Source: Dyella_A sp050749815 | GTDB taxonomy: Bacteria; Pseudomonadota; Gammaproteobacteria; Xanthomonadales; Rhodanobacteraceae | Assembly (NCBI RefSeq): GCF_050749815.1 | Contig: NZ_CP192735.1 | Coordinates: 1,674,001-1,738,000 of the forward strand | Length of the DNA: 64,000 nucleotides | Direction: 5' to 3' | In this document: in pieces, positions 52,501 to 61,169 of the stretch | How the letters are laid out: every line of letters begins with the position of its first letter | Position numbering within the stretch: the stretch's first letter is position 1 | The notes under the pieces: model-generated | Seen by the model: the letters and a program-made list of their open reading frames with translations, nothing else | Databases searched by the model: none | What the model was told of the DNA's origin: nothing | Translations under genes and position numbers: made by a program

Positions 52501-54566
52501 TTCCAGCCGCCGTCGCGCTCGTACAGCCAGTAGAAATCGCGCAGCTCGCGCTGCAGGCGCACCTTGAGATGGCTGCCGGCGACGCGCTTGCCGTCGGCGC
52601 CCACCCGCACGATCTCGAAGCCGACCGGGCTTTCGCTCTCCGCGCCCTGCTTGGGATCGAACTCGGGCCGCACGCCGACCAGCGCGTCGGACGGCCAGTA
52701 AGTGCGCTTGAGCAGGCGGGTCACCGCGCGGCCGCCGCTCTCATACACGCTGCCGGACAGCGTCACGGCCAGCGGAGCCACCGGCTTGACGTCGTCGGGC
52801 AGCGGCACGTCCTGGGCGAGTTGGCCCTGCGCGTCGAGCTTGGCGTCGATCACATCGTCGGCGGACTTGGGCAGGTCGACCGTAGGGTCACCGAAGAAGG
52901 TGTCCTTCATGGCGTCCACCGGATGCACCTCCGGCGCCACCAGCAGCTTGGCGGTGAAGCGGTTGCCGTCCGCCGGTGCACCGTAGAGGTAGCTCGACGC
53001 CACCTTCAGTTGCAGCGGCTCGCTCGGCGCCAGCCGCTGCTGCGGGCTGTCCAGGGTCACCTTCAGCCGCTCGGGCAGGAACTCCTCCACATGGAAGGGA
53101 AACGCCTGCACCGACTCCTTGCTGGCCGGATCGAGGCGGAACTCCAGCTGCCACAAGCCGGTGGGCGCATCGGCCGGAATCGCCTCGCTGAGTTCGAAAT
53201 AGTTGAGCTGTTTAGGCTCCAGCCGGGTGTCCTGCAGCGTGCGGCCATCCGGCTGGCGCACGCGCACGAACAGCGACTGGGCCTTCATCGGCTGACCGTC
53301 GGCATCGCGCAGCAGCGCCGAGGCGCGCAGCGTCTCGCCCGGCCGATACAGGTCACGGCCGGACCACGCGTACACCTCGAACGGCGCCTGCTTGCGCCCG
53401 GTGATGTCGAAGTTGGACACGTCCAACGCCGGCCGGTTGAACGGCAGCACCGAGATGTCCTTGCCGTGGCGTGCCACCAGCACGTCCGAATCGCGCACCT
53501 TGTAGGCGATCAGCGCGTTGCCGGCGTCGTCGGTGGTGGCCTTGAGCGTGGGGTTGCCGGCCTCGTCGCGGATCTCCACGGCGACCCCACCCACTGGCGT
53601 GCCGTCGCGCAGCGAGGCCACGTGCAGCAGCACGTTGTCGCGGTACACGCGCAGGTGCAGGCCGAGATCACTCACGAAGAAGGTCGCGGTGTCGTAGCCG
53701 CCCTTGAACGTGCCAGCGGCCTTGACCACGGCCATGTACACGCCGGGTTCGGCCAGCTCGCGGATGTTCTGTACCGGCAGGTAGGTCACAGTGCGCTCGT
53801 TCGGCCCGCCCTTGAGCGCATAGTGGTTGGCATAGACCGAGTCGGCCATGTCGGTGAGCGCGCGCTTGCTGCGGCTGCCGTTCGGGCCGCAGGCGTCGTA
53901 GGTGTACGGGTCGTGGTCCAGCTCGTAGCTGTCGCGATGACCGTTGCGCGGGTAGGAGCAGAACAGGTCCGACAGCGCGTCCTCGTGCACGCGGAAAAAC
54001 TCCACATCGGCGTCGTGCACGTTCACCGACACCAGCGGCAGGCCGCGCGTGCCGCGCGCCGGCAGCACGCTGCCGTGCGAGGCGAAGCCCACCGCGCCGG
54101 GCAGGTTGCCGGAGTAGATGTCGCGCTTCACCGCGTGGCCGAGCGTGCGCCCGTCCGCCGCCAGCAGGCCGGGCTTGATCGCCACCGCGTAGCGCGTGTC
54201 GGGGGCCACGTAGGGGAAGCTCAGCGTGGTGCCGTCATCGCTCAGGCCCCAGCTGCCGCTCACCGGCTCGCCGGAGGGGCCGGTGACCGCGAGCACGTCG
54301 TCGAAAGCTTGCGCCGAGGCCAGCTTAGCGTTGAACACCAGCTCAAGCTGGGTGCGATCGTTGCGCACCGAAGAGCTGCCGGACATCAGCATGAAGCCGG
54401 CCTTGTCGCCGGCCTGGGCGGAGGTGGATGAGCCAGCCGGTGCGCCCTGCAGCGCCGGCTTGTCACCCTCGTGACTGCCGCCGCACGCGGCCAGCAGAAC
54501 GCACAGCAGCGGCGCGAGCAGGCGCCTGGGCGAGCCGGGACGCCGCGCAATCGACAGACGTGACAT
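49575..54566 (-). CDS. Alpha-2-macroglobulin family lipoprotein (YfhM-like)
   Basis: This 1663-residue protein has a lipobox (LLAACGG, Cys about 28) and a long series of macroglobulin domains. It includes the MG2-like region around DLYRPGETLRASALLRD (about 400-430), the alpha-2-macroglobulin family domain near 1010-1070, and the thioester motif CIEQ at 1179-1182 within YPYGCIEQTTSKG. A receptor-binding-like C-terminus closes it. The thioester can trap attacking proteases covalently. The lipoprotein is thought to guard the periplasm together with PBP1C repair synthesis. It is the first gene of the operon. The length agrees with E. coli YfhM (about 1650). Confidence 0.95.
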   Translation of the reverse strand: MSRLSIARRPGSPRRLLAPLLCVLLAACGGSHEGDKPALQGAPAGSSTSAQAGDKAGFMLMSGSSSVRNDRTQLELVFNAKLASAQAFDDVLAVTGPSGEPVSGSWGLSDDGTTLSFPYVAPDTRYAVAIKPGLLAADGRTLGHAVKRDIYSGNLPGAVGFASHGSVLPARGTRGLPLVSVNVHDADVEFFRVHEDALSDLFCSYPRNGHRDSYELDHDPYTYDACGPNGSRSKRALTDMADSVYANHYALKGGPNERTVTYLPVQNIRELAEPGVYMAVVKAAGTFKGGYDTATFFVSDLGLHLRVYRDNVLLHVASLRDGTPVGGVAVEIRDEAGNPTLKATTDDAGNALIAYKVRDSDVLVARHGKDISVLPFNRPALDVSNFDITGRKQAPFEVYAWSGRDLYRPGETLRASALLRDADGQPMKAQSLFVRVRQPDGRTLQDTRLEPKQLNYFELSEAIPADAPTGLWQLEFRLDPASKESVQAFPFHVEEFLPERLKVTLDSPQQRLAPSEPLQLKVASSYLYGAPADGNRFTAKLLVAPEVHPVDAMKDTFFGDPTVDLPKSADDVIDAKLDAQGQLAQDVPLPDDVKPVAPLAVTLSGSVYESGGRAVTRLLKRTYWPSDALVGVRPEFDPKQGAESESPVGFEIVRVGADGKRVAGSHLKVRLQRELRDFYWLYERDGGWKSDANQRLQLIDEKDVDVSASTNTRVEFPVEWGSYRVEVYDPATKLTTVFPFFAGYSWDDENLGKEARPDKVKLALDKARYRAGDTMKVTVTPPHDGPGVLLVESDHLLYTKNIDAKAGATFSIPVTKDWERHDVYVVALVFRGGEAVEHTTPARAMGVEYVAMDRSDRRIPLTLKAPALMRPGNPLDVTVQATGLAGKQAYVTVSAVDQGVINITDYAVPDAWSWMFAKRALATEAYDLYSRLIEAMDGDTARLRYGGDMSGDALPKAARINPKVQIVDLFAGPVAFDAQGNAQVHLDVPDFNGSLRVSALAYTDSRFGNADGAVTVRAPLVVEPSTPRVMAGGDKAVISLDLKNLSGKDGTAKVRVTGTGPIRIEHGEQTLALKDGAGTTLTLPVTAGAGAAVAGVDIHAQLNDYQVDRHFEFAVRPAWPEVLRNQPLALEAGKALSIGSELLAGLIPDTVRARLSMSTLPPLPYGAALRDMLRYPYGCIEQTTSKGYAALIMDTATAKALGVTQMDDAVRKAAVDSAMDRIASFQASNGHFSFWGGTSPIVTFTTPYVVDFLLDARDAGFAVPQDVLQKALQRLSDDLLAGGHPYYGYEQHDHMRLADEAYSGFVLARVNRAPLGTLRAIFDNERSKLVAPLPLVHLGVAFKLMGDNERAQKAIAEAFAWTKERPWYVGDYGSDLRDLALMVALTHTYGLNKPEYDAKLIDWARNVDSHVRERQKQDALYRWSWSYLSTQEQAAIARVAKAFGAAEAAPLAATLSVGGKAETAPDSRVWSRDLTAAELKSGVSLQSTGSATIFATLDVAGVTQQAPPADDSQIDVRRSWFTTDGKPWEGGTLKEGDTLIAELTIEARMDIPDALVTDLLPGGLEVENLNLSGAQQWAGVVIDGIDMDQHDSAANVVHEEYRDDRYAAALKLERGDAAHVFYLVRAVTPGTYAVPPPLVEDMYRPALRGIGKAEPVQVKVVEP

Positions 54567-54743
54567 AAGAAACCTCTCCCTGGATGTGGCAACAGTATGG
54601 CGTCCATTCGTGGCGGCCGGATGGCGCCCGCGGGGCGCGCCGCCCCGGGAATTCTGTCACGACGGAGGATGCATGCGCCGGTACTTGTCGATCCGCCGCG
54701 GCGTCGCTCGTCGTCAACGAAACCCTCCAGGAGAAACGCGCCG

Positions 54744-55403
54744 ATGCCTGCCCTGCCCCAGCTCTATGCCCACCCGTTCTCGTCCTACTGCCAGAAGGTG
54801 CTGGTAGCGCTCTACGAGAACGGCACGCCGTTCGAGCTGTGCATGCTGGAAGACCCGCAGGCGCAGGCCGAACTGGCCGAGCGCTGGCCGATCAAGCGCT
54901 TTCCGGTGCTGGTCGACGGCGAGCGGGCGATCCTGGAAGCCACCTGCATCATCGAGCATCTGGACCGGCAGTACCCCGGCCAGAGCCGCCTGCTGCCGGA
55001 CAATGCCGACGACGCACTGGAGGTGCGCATGCTCGATCGCTTCTTCGACAACTACATTTCCACGCCGCAACAGAAGGTGGTGTTCGACAGCATCCGACCC
55101 GAGGACCAGCGCGACCCTTACGGCGTCACCGAGGCCCGCGCCATGCTCGACACCGCCTACGCCTGGCTGGATCAACGCATGGCCGGTCGTACCTGGGCGG
55201 TCGGCGAGCGCTTCAGCCTGGCCGACTGCGGCGCGGCGCCGTTCCTGTTCTATGCGGACTGGACGCACCCGATCGCGGCGACCTTCGCCAACGTGCACGC
55301 CTATCGCCAGCGTCTGCTGGCGCGGCCATCGTTTGCTCGCGCCGTGGATGAGGCGCGCCCTTATCGGCACTACTTTCCGCTGGGCGCGCCGGATCGGGAT
55401 TGA
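54744..55403 (+). CDS. Glutathione S-transferase family protein
   Basis: This 219-residue enzyme has a thioredoxin-like N-terminal domain (YAHPFSSYCQKVLVALYENG holds the likely catalytic Ser and Cys; RFPVLVDGERAILEATCIIEHL is the cis-Pro/ES block) and a helical C-terminal domain with WAVGERFSLADCGAAPFLFY. The start at 54744 follows CAGGAG; longer frames upstream are not supported by a ribosome-binding site. It is divergent from the macroglobulin operon. Confidence 0.9.
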   Translation: MPALPQLYAHPFSSYCQKVLVALYENGTPFELCMLEDPQAQAELAERWPIKRFPVLVDGERAILEATCIIEHLDRQYPGQSRLLPDNADDALEVRMLDRFFDNYISTPQQKVVFDSIRPEDQRDPYGVTEARAMLDTAYAWLDQRMAGRTWAVGERFSLADCGAAPFLFYADWTHPIAATFANVHAYRQRLLARPSFARAVDEARPYRHYFPLGAPDRD

Positions 55404-55412
55404 ACGGGGCGA

Positions 55413-55961
55413 TCAGCGGCCCGGACGGCTCGTCGGTGCAGGCGTCTGGGAAGGTGCCGACGATGCCGGCTGAGGCATCCGCCGATCGTCGAACCAGGGC
55501 TGGCGCCACACCGGCATCGGGCGGTGCCGATAGCGCAGGTTGCGCGGATACACGCCGTCAGCCCGCACCAGGGCGAGACGATGGCCGTCCTCGTGCTGCC
55601 AGATCCACTCGCCCGCAGGCACCGGTGAACTGGACAGGTAGACGAAGCCGGTGTCGTAGGCGCCATCCGCCCGCGCCGTCGCCTGCATGCCCAGCTTCAT
55701 CACGAACTGGCTGGACATGGGTTTGCCGTGATCCATCGCCGGACCGGTGATCCACTGATCCAGCGTCTGGCGCAGCAGACGATCGAAGCGCGGGGTGAGT
55801 TCCACCGCCGAGGAGACGCGGGTGACCTTGCCGTGCGCGTCCACCTTCACAAGCACTGGCAACACGCGGTCGCGGAAGCCGTTTAGCGACATCGAATCGG
55901 CACCGGCCTTGCCGGCCGCCAGCGCGAGCGCACCGGCGAGAACGAGCGTAATCATTTTCAT
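55413..55961 (-). CDS. Exported protein with a TonB-C-terminal-like domain
   Basis: This 182-residue protein has a signal peptide (LVLAGALALAAGKAGA) and a mature part with the pattern VLPVLVKVDAHGKVTRV, LRQTLDQW and KPMSSQFVMKLGM. This resembles the C-terminal fold of TonB and related periplasmic proteins. GEWIWQHEDGHRLALVRADG and a Pro/Ser-rich tail follow. The start has a GGAG site. The function is unknown. It ends next to the convergent GST. Confidence 0.75.
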   Translation of the reverse strand: MKMITLVLAGALALAAGKAGADSMSLNGFRDRVLPVLVKVDAHGKVTRVSSAVELTPRFDRLLRQTLDQWITGPAMDHGKPMSSQFVMKLGMQATARADGAYDTGFVYLSSSPVPAGEWIWQHEDGHRLALVRADGVYPRNLRYRHRPMPVWRQPWFDDRRMPQPASSAPSQTPAPTSRPGR

Positions 55962-56055
55962 GGCGTATCTCCTGCTGCATCGCGTGGCCTGCTCACGGCA
56001 GGCGCGCCTGCACGCATTGAGCGCCAAGCGTGGTGGATGTGCAACCGCACGGCAC

Positions 56056-56547
56056 TCAGCGGGGCTCTGCACCGCCCGTCGGCGCCGGTGGCGTCAGCGT
56101 GCGGTGGATCTCCGGCAGCATCATCGCCGCGGCCGAGCCGTACCAGCGGTGGTACTCGGCCACCATTTCGCCCTGCCGGATCACCGGGTCGCTCGCGACC
56201 AGAGCGCGCGCCTGATCGATCGAATCGACCGCGAACACGAACAGCCCGCGCCAGTTGCCACCGGCATCGTCGAACGGCCCGGCCAGCACCAGCTGGCCGG
56301 CGTCGGCGAGTCGCTGGATGTTGGCAAAATGCCCGGCGAACATGGCATCCCGGGCCTTGCCATCCGGCACGCGTGTGGGGCCAGTCCGCAGGATGACCAG
56401 CACGTAGGAGCGCATGCCGCGCGCGTCGGCACCCAGCCGCCGGGCCAGGGCGGCATCGTAGGTGGACGGCACCGCATCGGCGGCGCGCACGGCGCCGGCC
56501 AGCCCCAGGCCGCACAGCACAATCGCAAGACACAGCAGACGCTTCAT
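56056..56547 (-). CDS. Exported YCII-related protein
   Basis: This 163-residue protein has a signal peptide ending GAVRA (about 22) followed by a YCII-like ferredoxin fold. YVLVILRTGP begins strand 1, HFANIQRLADAGQLVLAGPF is the conserved block with a His and the Gly-Pro turn, and VFAVDSIDQARALVASDP is the helix. Exported versions often have a role in small-molecule or redox chemistry, but none is shown. It is divergent from the halogenase. Confidence 0.85.
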   Translation of the reverse strand: MKRLLCLAIVLCGLGLAGAVRAADAVPSTYDAALARRLGADARGMRSYVLVILRTGPTRVPDGKARDAMFAGHFANIQRLADAGQLVLAGPFDDAGGNWRGLFVFAVDSIDQARALVASDPVIRQGEMVAEYHRWYGSAAAMMLPEIHRTLTPPAPTGGAEPR

Positions 56548-56659
56548 GGCGCTCTCCGGATGTCCGTGGTGGGCACAGCGTACGCCAGTGGAGCGCGGCG
56601 GTAGCCGTTTGGCGGGCGCTCGCACTACGCTGCGATTTCCGCTCCCGACGGCGCCCCGC

Positions 56660-58261
56660 ATGACCGACACCGCCACCGTCTATCGCCGCGTCGCCGCCGC
56701 CCGGCCCACCCGCGATGCCGAACCGCCGATCCGCCATGTAGCCGTTGTCGGTGGCGGCACGGCCGGCTGGATGACCGCCCTGCTGCTGGCCCATTCCGGC
56801 TATGGCCGCCGTTTGCAGGTCACCGTACTGGAGTCGCCGCAGGTGGGCATCATCGGCGTGGGCGAGGGTTCCACGCCGTGGCTGCGCGGCTTCTTCGAGG
56901 AACTGGGCATCGAGGAAGCCGAGTGGATGCCCGCCTGCCATGCCACCTACAAGAGCGGCATCCGCTTCGACGGCTGGTCCACCCGGCCGGGCCACGAGAG
57001 CTACTTCCACGCCTTCGCCTCGATGCTGGACAACCTCACCATGACCCAGTTCGTCGATCACGTGCATCGGCGGCTGGACGGCGAGGATGTGCCTGCCCAT
57101 CCGGATCGCTATTTTCTCGCTGCACGGCTGGCGCATGAGTGCAAGGCGCCGCGCCCGCGCCACGAGTTTCCGTTCGATGTCTGGTACGGCTACCACTTCG
57201 ATTCGGTACTGCTGGGCGCGTTTCTGCAGCGCAAGGCCATCGAGCGCGGCATTCGGCACCTGCCGCGCCATGTGATGTCGGTCGATCGCAACGAGCACGG
57301 CGACATTGCCGCACTGCAGCTGGAAGGCGACCAGACGCTGGCGGCGGACTTCTTCGTCGACTGCACCGGCTTTGCCGGGCTGCTGATCGACAAGACGCTC
57401 AAGACGCCGTACGTCTCCTATGCCGACGCCCTGTTCAATGACGCGGCGGTGGCACTGCCCACGCCGCTGCACGGCCCGATCATGTCGCAGACGATCTCCA
57501 CCGCGTTCGATCACGGCTGGGCATGGACCATCCCGCTCACCCAGCGCTACGGCAACGGCTACGTCTATAGCACCGCGTTCTGCACGCCCGAGCAGGCCGA
57601 GACCGAGCTGCGCACGCGCCTGGGCCTGCTTGATGCCGACGTGCCGGCACGCCATCTGCGCATGCGCACCGGCCGGGTGGAGCGGCACTGGCACGGCAAC
57701 TGCCTGGCGGTGGGGCTGGCGCAGGGCTTTATCGAACCGTTGGAAGCCACGGCGCTGATGCTGGTGCAGCGCACCGCCAGTCTGTTCGTCGATGCGCTGG
57801 AGAAGGGTGACCTGGGTGATGCGGCACAAGCGACGTTCAATGCCGCCGTGAACGCGCAGTTCGACGGCACGCGTGACTACATCGTGGCCCACTACAAGAC
57901 CAACACCCGCACCGACACCGACTACTGGCGCGCGAACGCCGCCAATACGCAGCTGTCCGAGCCGCTCACCCGGTTGCTCAAGACCTGGCTGGCGCGTCGG
58001 CCGATCGTCGGCGGCATCCAGCAGGGGGCATTCGGCCAAGGCTATCCGGTGATGTCCTGGTACAGCCTGCTCGCCGGCATGGGCCTGTTTCCGGAGCAGG
58101 CGTCCGTGCCCACGTCCGGCGCCCAGACGCCGCCGCACAGCGTGACTGCGATCGAGAACCTGATCGAGCGCAGCGCGCTGAATTTTCCCGATCACCGCAG
58201 CCTGCTGCAGAACATCCCGCCGGCGCGGCGGGAGGAATCGCTGCAGGTGTATTTCTGGTGA
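56660..58261 (+). CDS. Flavin-dependent tryptophan halogenase family protein
   Basis: This 533-residue enzyme has the FAD site GGGTAGW (31-37), the conserved catalytic Lys98 in YKSGIRFDGW and the halogenase signature W287AW289TIP292 in HGWAWTIPL. GFIEPLEATALMLV is also typical. These enzymes use FADH2, O2 and halide to make hypohalous acid that Lys passes to an aromatic substrate. No flavin reductase, NRPS, PKS or tryptophan pathway lies beside it. The substrate is therefore unknown; Xanthomonadales relatives are often near TonB receptor genes instead. The next gene follows closely. Confidence 0.92.
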   Translation: MTDTATVYRRVAAARPTRDAEPPIRHVAVVGGGTAGWMTALLLAHSGYGRRLQVTVLESPQVGIIGVGEGSTPWLRGFFEELGIEEAEWMPACHATYKSGIRFDGWSTRPGHESYFHAFASMLDNLTMTQFVDHVHRRLDGEDVPAHPDRYFLAARLAHECKAPRPRHEFPFDVWYGYHFDSVLLGAFLQRKAIERGIRHLPRHVMSVDRNEHGDIAALQLEGDQTLAADFFVDCTGFAGLLIDKTLKTPYVSYADALFNDAAVALPTPLHGPIMSQTISTAFDHGWAWTIPLTQRYGNGYVYSTAFCTPEQAETELRTRLGLLDADVPARHLRMRTGRVERHWHGNCLAVGLAQGFIEPLEATALMLVQRTASLFVDALEKGDLGDAAQATFNAAVNAQFDGTRDYIVAHYKTNTRTDTDYWRANAANTQLSEPLTRLLKTWLARRPIVGGIQQGAFGQGYPVMSWYSLLAGMGLFPEQASVPTSGAQTPPHSVTAIENLIERSALNFPDHRSLLQNIPPARREESLQVYFW

Positions 58262-58326
58262 GCTGTTCGGGAGCGATAAAGCCGGTGCCGCTAACCTCGT
58301 GGCAGGCAAACGCAAGGGAGTGGCTG

Positions 58327-58629
58327 GTGAAACGCGACGAGCAACGGCTGAATCATCAACTCGATCGCCTCGAGCAGGTGCTCCCCGCCTGGTTGCATCG
58401 CGCCCTGCTCTGGCTGCGCGCGCCCGGTGCGGCGTGGCTGCGCATTCCGCTCGGCCTGATGCTGGTGTTCGGCGGGCTGCTCAGCTTCCTGCCGGTGTTG
58501 GGCATCTGGATGCTGCCGCTGGGCCTGCTGCTGCTCGCGCAGGATCTACCATTCCTGCGCCGGCCCGTGCGCCGCGCGCTGATCTGGGCCGAACGCCGCT
58601 GGATCCGCTGGAAGCGCCGGCGCCGCTGA
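58327..58629 (+). CDS. Small membrane protein downstream of the halogenase
   Basis: This protein of about 100 residues starts at a GTG with GGGAG 8 bases upstream (an earlier GTG at 58258 overlaps the halogenase stop). An amphipathic N-terminus (KRDEQRLNHQLDRLEQVLP) is followed by one or two hydrophobic segments (about 38-75, IPLGLMLVFGGLLSFLPVLG) and an Arg/Trp-rich cytosolic tail (RRALIWAERRWIRWKRRRR). It is a conserved xanthomonad-type small membrane protein without known role. It is probably co-transcribed with the halogenase. Confidence 0.8.
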   Translation: MKRDEQRLNHQLDRLEQVLPAWLHRALLWLRAPGAAWLRIPLGLMLVFGGLLSFLPVLGIWMLPLGLLLLAQDLPFLRRPVRRALIWAERRWIRWKRRRR

Positions 58630-58648
58630 CCGCCAGCGCTGCGGCTGC

Positions 58649-59011
58649 TCAGCCGCAACCATCCGGGCCGCGCTCCATCTGCCGCACCTCGCACTCCAGC
58701 TCCCAACCCTCGCCATGCACGGCGAGAAATCGCCGGGTCAACTCGACCGCCCGCTGCATCGTAGGCGCCTCCAGGATGGCGTAACCGCCGATCACCTCTC
58801 GCGTTTCGGTGAACGGACCGTCGAACACGCTGATGCGCCCACTGCGCAGGCGCACCCGCTTACCTTCCACCGTCGGCCGCAAGCCGGCGGTATCGAGCAG
58901 CGTGCCCTCGGCGGTCATCTCGTCGATCAGCTGGCCCATCGCGCGCATCAGTTGTTCGTCGGGCCGGCGCGTGCCGTTCTCGTTGATCCGGATCATGGAA
59001 AGGAATTGCAC
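58649..59011 (-). CDS. YCII/DGPF domain protein
   Basis: This 120-residue cytosolic protein belongs to the YCII family, with the characteristic DGPFTETREVIGGYAILEA and MQRAVELTRRFLAVHG. The start is taken as GTG at 59011, giving the family N-terminus (V)QFLSMIRINENG, with GGAG 8 bases upstream; ATGs further up are not supported. Members are often encoded beside ECF sigma factors; none is here. The function is unknown. Confidence 0.88.
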   Translation of the reverse strand: MQFLSMIRINENGTRRPDEQLMRAMGQLIDEMTAEGTLLDTAGLRPTVEGKRVRLRSGRISVFDGPFTETREVIGGYAILEAPTMQRAVELTRRFLAVHGEGWELECEVRQMERGPDGCG

Positions 59012-59177
59012 GATGTCGTCTCCGTCTTGACGCATGGGAAGGGCTGGCATGGCCTGCGCCGGAGGCCGCACCACTTCGACGACGAACCATGGCGGAAAAA
59101 TTCGACATGCCGGCCCGTTGCCGCCGATTGCCACACCACCTAGGCTCGGACCTCTCGTCACTCGAGGGGGATCCACC

Positions 59178-60986
59178 ATGCGATCGTTGCGCGTTCTCAC
59201 GCTGTCCGCCGTCATCACCGCCGCGCTGCTGGCCGGCTGCTCGAAGGATCAGGCCGCACCACCCGGCGACGCGGCCGCCCCCGCGCCGGCCGCTACCGTC
59301 TCCAAGGTCAGCACCGACAAGACGGCCGCGCTCGGCACCGCCGTAGACGCCTTCATCCAGGGCATGTTCGAGCACAACCCGGTGTTTGCCGCCAACGCCG
59401 GCAAACACGAGTACGACGGCAAGCTGCCCGACTACAGCCCTGAAGGGCTCAAGGCGATGGCCGACTGGCTGCACGCGCAGCACGACACGTTCGCGGCGTT
59501 CACCGACGACACGCTCGATACCACCGGTCGCTTCCAGCGCGACTACGTGCTGGCCGTCATCGATGGCCAGCTGTTCTGGCTGGAGCAGTCGGGTTTTCCC
59601 TATTCCAACCCGGCGTTCTACACCGGCGACCTCTCGCCGAGCATGTATCTCACTCGCCCCTACGCGCCGCTGGCCGAGCGCATGGCGGCCTTCGTCAGCT
59701 ATGAAGAAGCGCTGCCGAAGGCGCTGGCGCAGGTAAAGGCGAACCTCAAGACCCCGCTGCCGGCGTCGTACATCGATCTGGGCGTGAACTCGTTCGGCGG
59801 TTTCGCGGCGTTCTTCAAGAACGACGTACCGGGCATCTTCGCCAGCGTGAAAGACAAGGCACTGCAGGCCCGCTTCAAGGCCGCCAACGCGGCTGCGATC
59901 CAGGCCTCGCAGCAGCTGGCCGACTGGCTGAAGGCGCAGAAGCCGCAGGCCACGCAGAACTACGCGCTGGGCGCGGACAAGTTCGCCGCGATGCTGCACG
60001 CCACCGAGCGAGTCGACGTGCCGCTGGATCGCCTCAAGGCAATCGGCGAGGCGGACCTGCAGCGCAATCTCGATGCGCTGAAGAAGGCCTGCGACGCGTT
60101 CGCCCCCAACAAGCCGCTGGCCGACTGCGTGGCCAAGGAAGCGGCCGACAAACCCGAAGGCGGCGCCGTGGAAGGCGCGCGCAAGCAACTGGCGAGCCTG
60201 CGCCAGTTCGTCGTCGACAAGAATCTCGCCACCATCCCCGGACCGGAGCAGGCCAAGGTGGAGGAAGCGCCGCCGTTCAACCGCTGGAATTTCGCCTACA
60301 TCGAGATCCCCGGCCCGTACGAGAAAAACCTGCCGTCGGTCTACTACATCGCCCCGCCCGACCCGAGCTGGAGCAAGGCCGACCAGGCCGCCTACGTGCC
60401 GGGCAAGGCGGCACTGCTGTTCGTCTCCTCGCACGAGGTGTGGCCGGGGCACTTCCTGCAGTTCCTGCACGCCAATCGCGCACAGTGGATGTTCGGCCGG
60501 CTGTTCGTCGGCTACGCCTATGCCGAGGGCTGGGCGCACTACGCCGAGGAGATGATGTTCGACCAGGGCGTGGACGGCGCCACGCCGGAGGTGCACATCG
60601 GCCAGCTCACCAATGCGCTGTTGCGCGACGTGCGTTACCTCTCGGCGATCGGCCTGCACACCGGCGGCATGACCATGGCCGAGTCGGAAAAGATGTTCCG
60701 CGAGCAGGCCTTCCAGGACCCGGGTAGCGCCCGCCAGCAGGCGGCGCGCGGCAGCTACGATCCGGCCTATCTCAACTACACGCTGGGCAAGCTGATGATC
60801 ATGCAGCTGCGTGAGGACTGGATCGCCAAGCACCCGGGCGCCGAGGCGCTGAAAGCCTTCCACGACCAGTTCCTCAGCTACGGCGGCCCGCCGATTCCGC
60901 TGGTGCGCCAGCAGATGCTGGGCGGCCCGGTGGAGGCGACGCTGTGGACCCAGCCGGCTGCCGCGAGCACCGCCGCCGCGCATTGA
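59178..60986 (+). CDS. DUF885 family lipoprotein, probable metallopeptidase
   Basis: This 602-residue protein has a lipobox (LLAGC, Cys about 21), a Pro/Ala-rich spacer and then a DUF885 domain. H419EVWPGH425 is a gluzincin-like zinc site, with the third ligand expected in EGWAHYAEE about 35 residues later. DUF885 proteins are M3/M2-like helical metallopeptidases by structure, anchored here at the envelope. A strong stem-loop lies 22 bp after the stop. The substrate is unknown. Confidence 0.9.
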   Translation: MRSLRVLTLSAVITAALLAGCSKDQAAPPGDAAAPAPAATVSKVSTDKTAALGTAVDAFIQGMFEHNPVFAANAGKHEYDGKLPDYSPEGLKAMADWLHAQHDTFAAFTDDTLDTTGRFQRDYVLAVIDGQLFWLEQSGFPYSNPAFYTGDLSPSMYLTRPYAPLAERMAAFVSYEEALPKALAQVKANLKTPLPASYIDLGVNSFGGFAAFFKNDVPGIFASVKDKALQARFKAANAAAIQASQQLADWLKAQKPQATQNYALGADKFAAMLHATERVDVPLDRLKAIGEADLQRNLDALKKACDAFAPNKPLADCVAKEAADKPEGGAVEGARKQLASLRQFVVDKNLATIPGPEQAKVEEAPPFNRWNFAYIEIPGPYEKNLPSVYYIAPPDPSWSKADQAAYVPGKAALLFVSSHEVWPGHFLQFLHANRAQWMFGRLFVGYAYAEGWAHYAEEMMFDQGVDGATPEVHIGQLTNALLRDVRYLSAIGLHTGGMTMAESEKMFREQAFQDPGSARQQAARGSYDPAYLNYTLGKLMIMQLREDWIAKHPGAEALKAFHDQFLSYGGPPIPLVRQQMLGGPVEATLWTQPAAASTAAAH

Positions 60987-61008
60987 TCGACCGACCCCTG
61001 GAAGCAAC

Positions 61009-61041
61009 ACGAGGGACGCCTCCCGCCGAGGCGCCCCTCGT
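61009..61041 (+). terminator. Stem-loop after the DUF885 gene
   Basis: ACGAGGGACGCCTC and GAGGCGCCCCTCGT pair over 14 positions with one mismatch around a 5-base loop. No immediate U-tract follows (cgtgtgcgctttacg), so it may be a weak or processing-type terminator. Confidence 0.5.
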
Positions 61042-61169
61042 CGTGTGCGCTTTACGAATAACCCGACATCGACGAGTCGCTGTCAGCACTCTCCTTCCCC
61101 GGCTGCCGCGCGTCCTGCGAAACGCCGCGCTAGGCTCGCAGCGTCGATGACCAACAGGGGGTGGACGAC

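Noticed and set aside
51237..54431. A 1064-codon open frame on the plus strand
   Set aside because: It is antisense to the alpha-2-macroglobulin gene; its His/Arg/Gly/Ala-biased translation is a GC-rich shadow with no motif.
56660..58261. Halogenase as part of a natural-product cluster
   Set aside because: No NRPS, PKS, reductase or transporter genes within several kilobases on either side.
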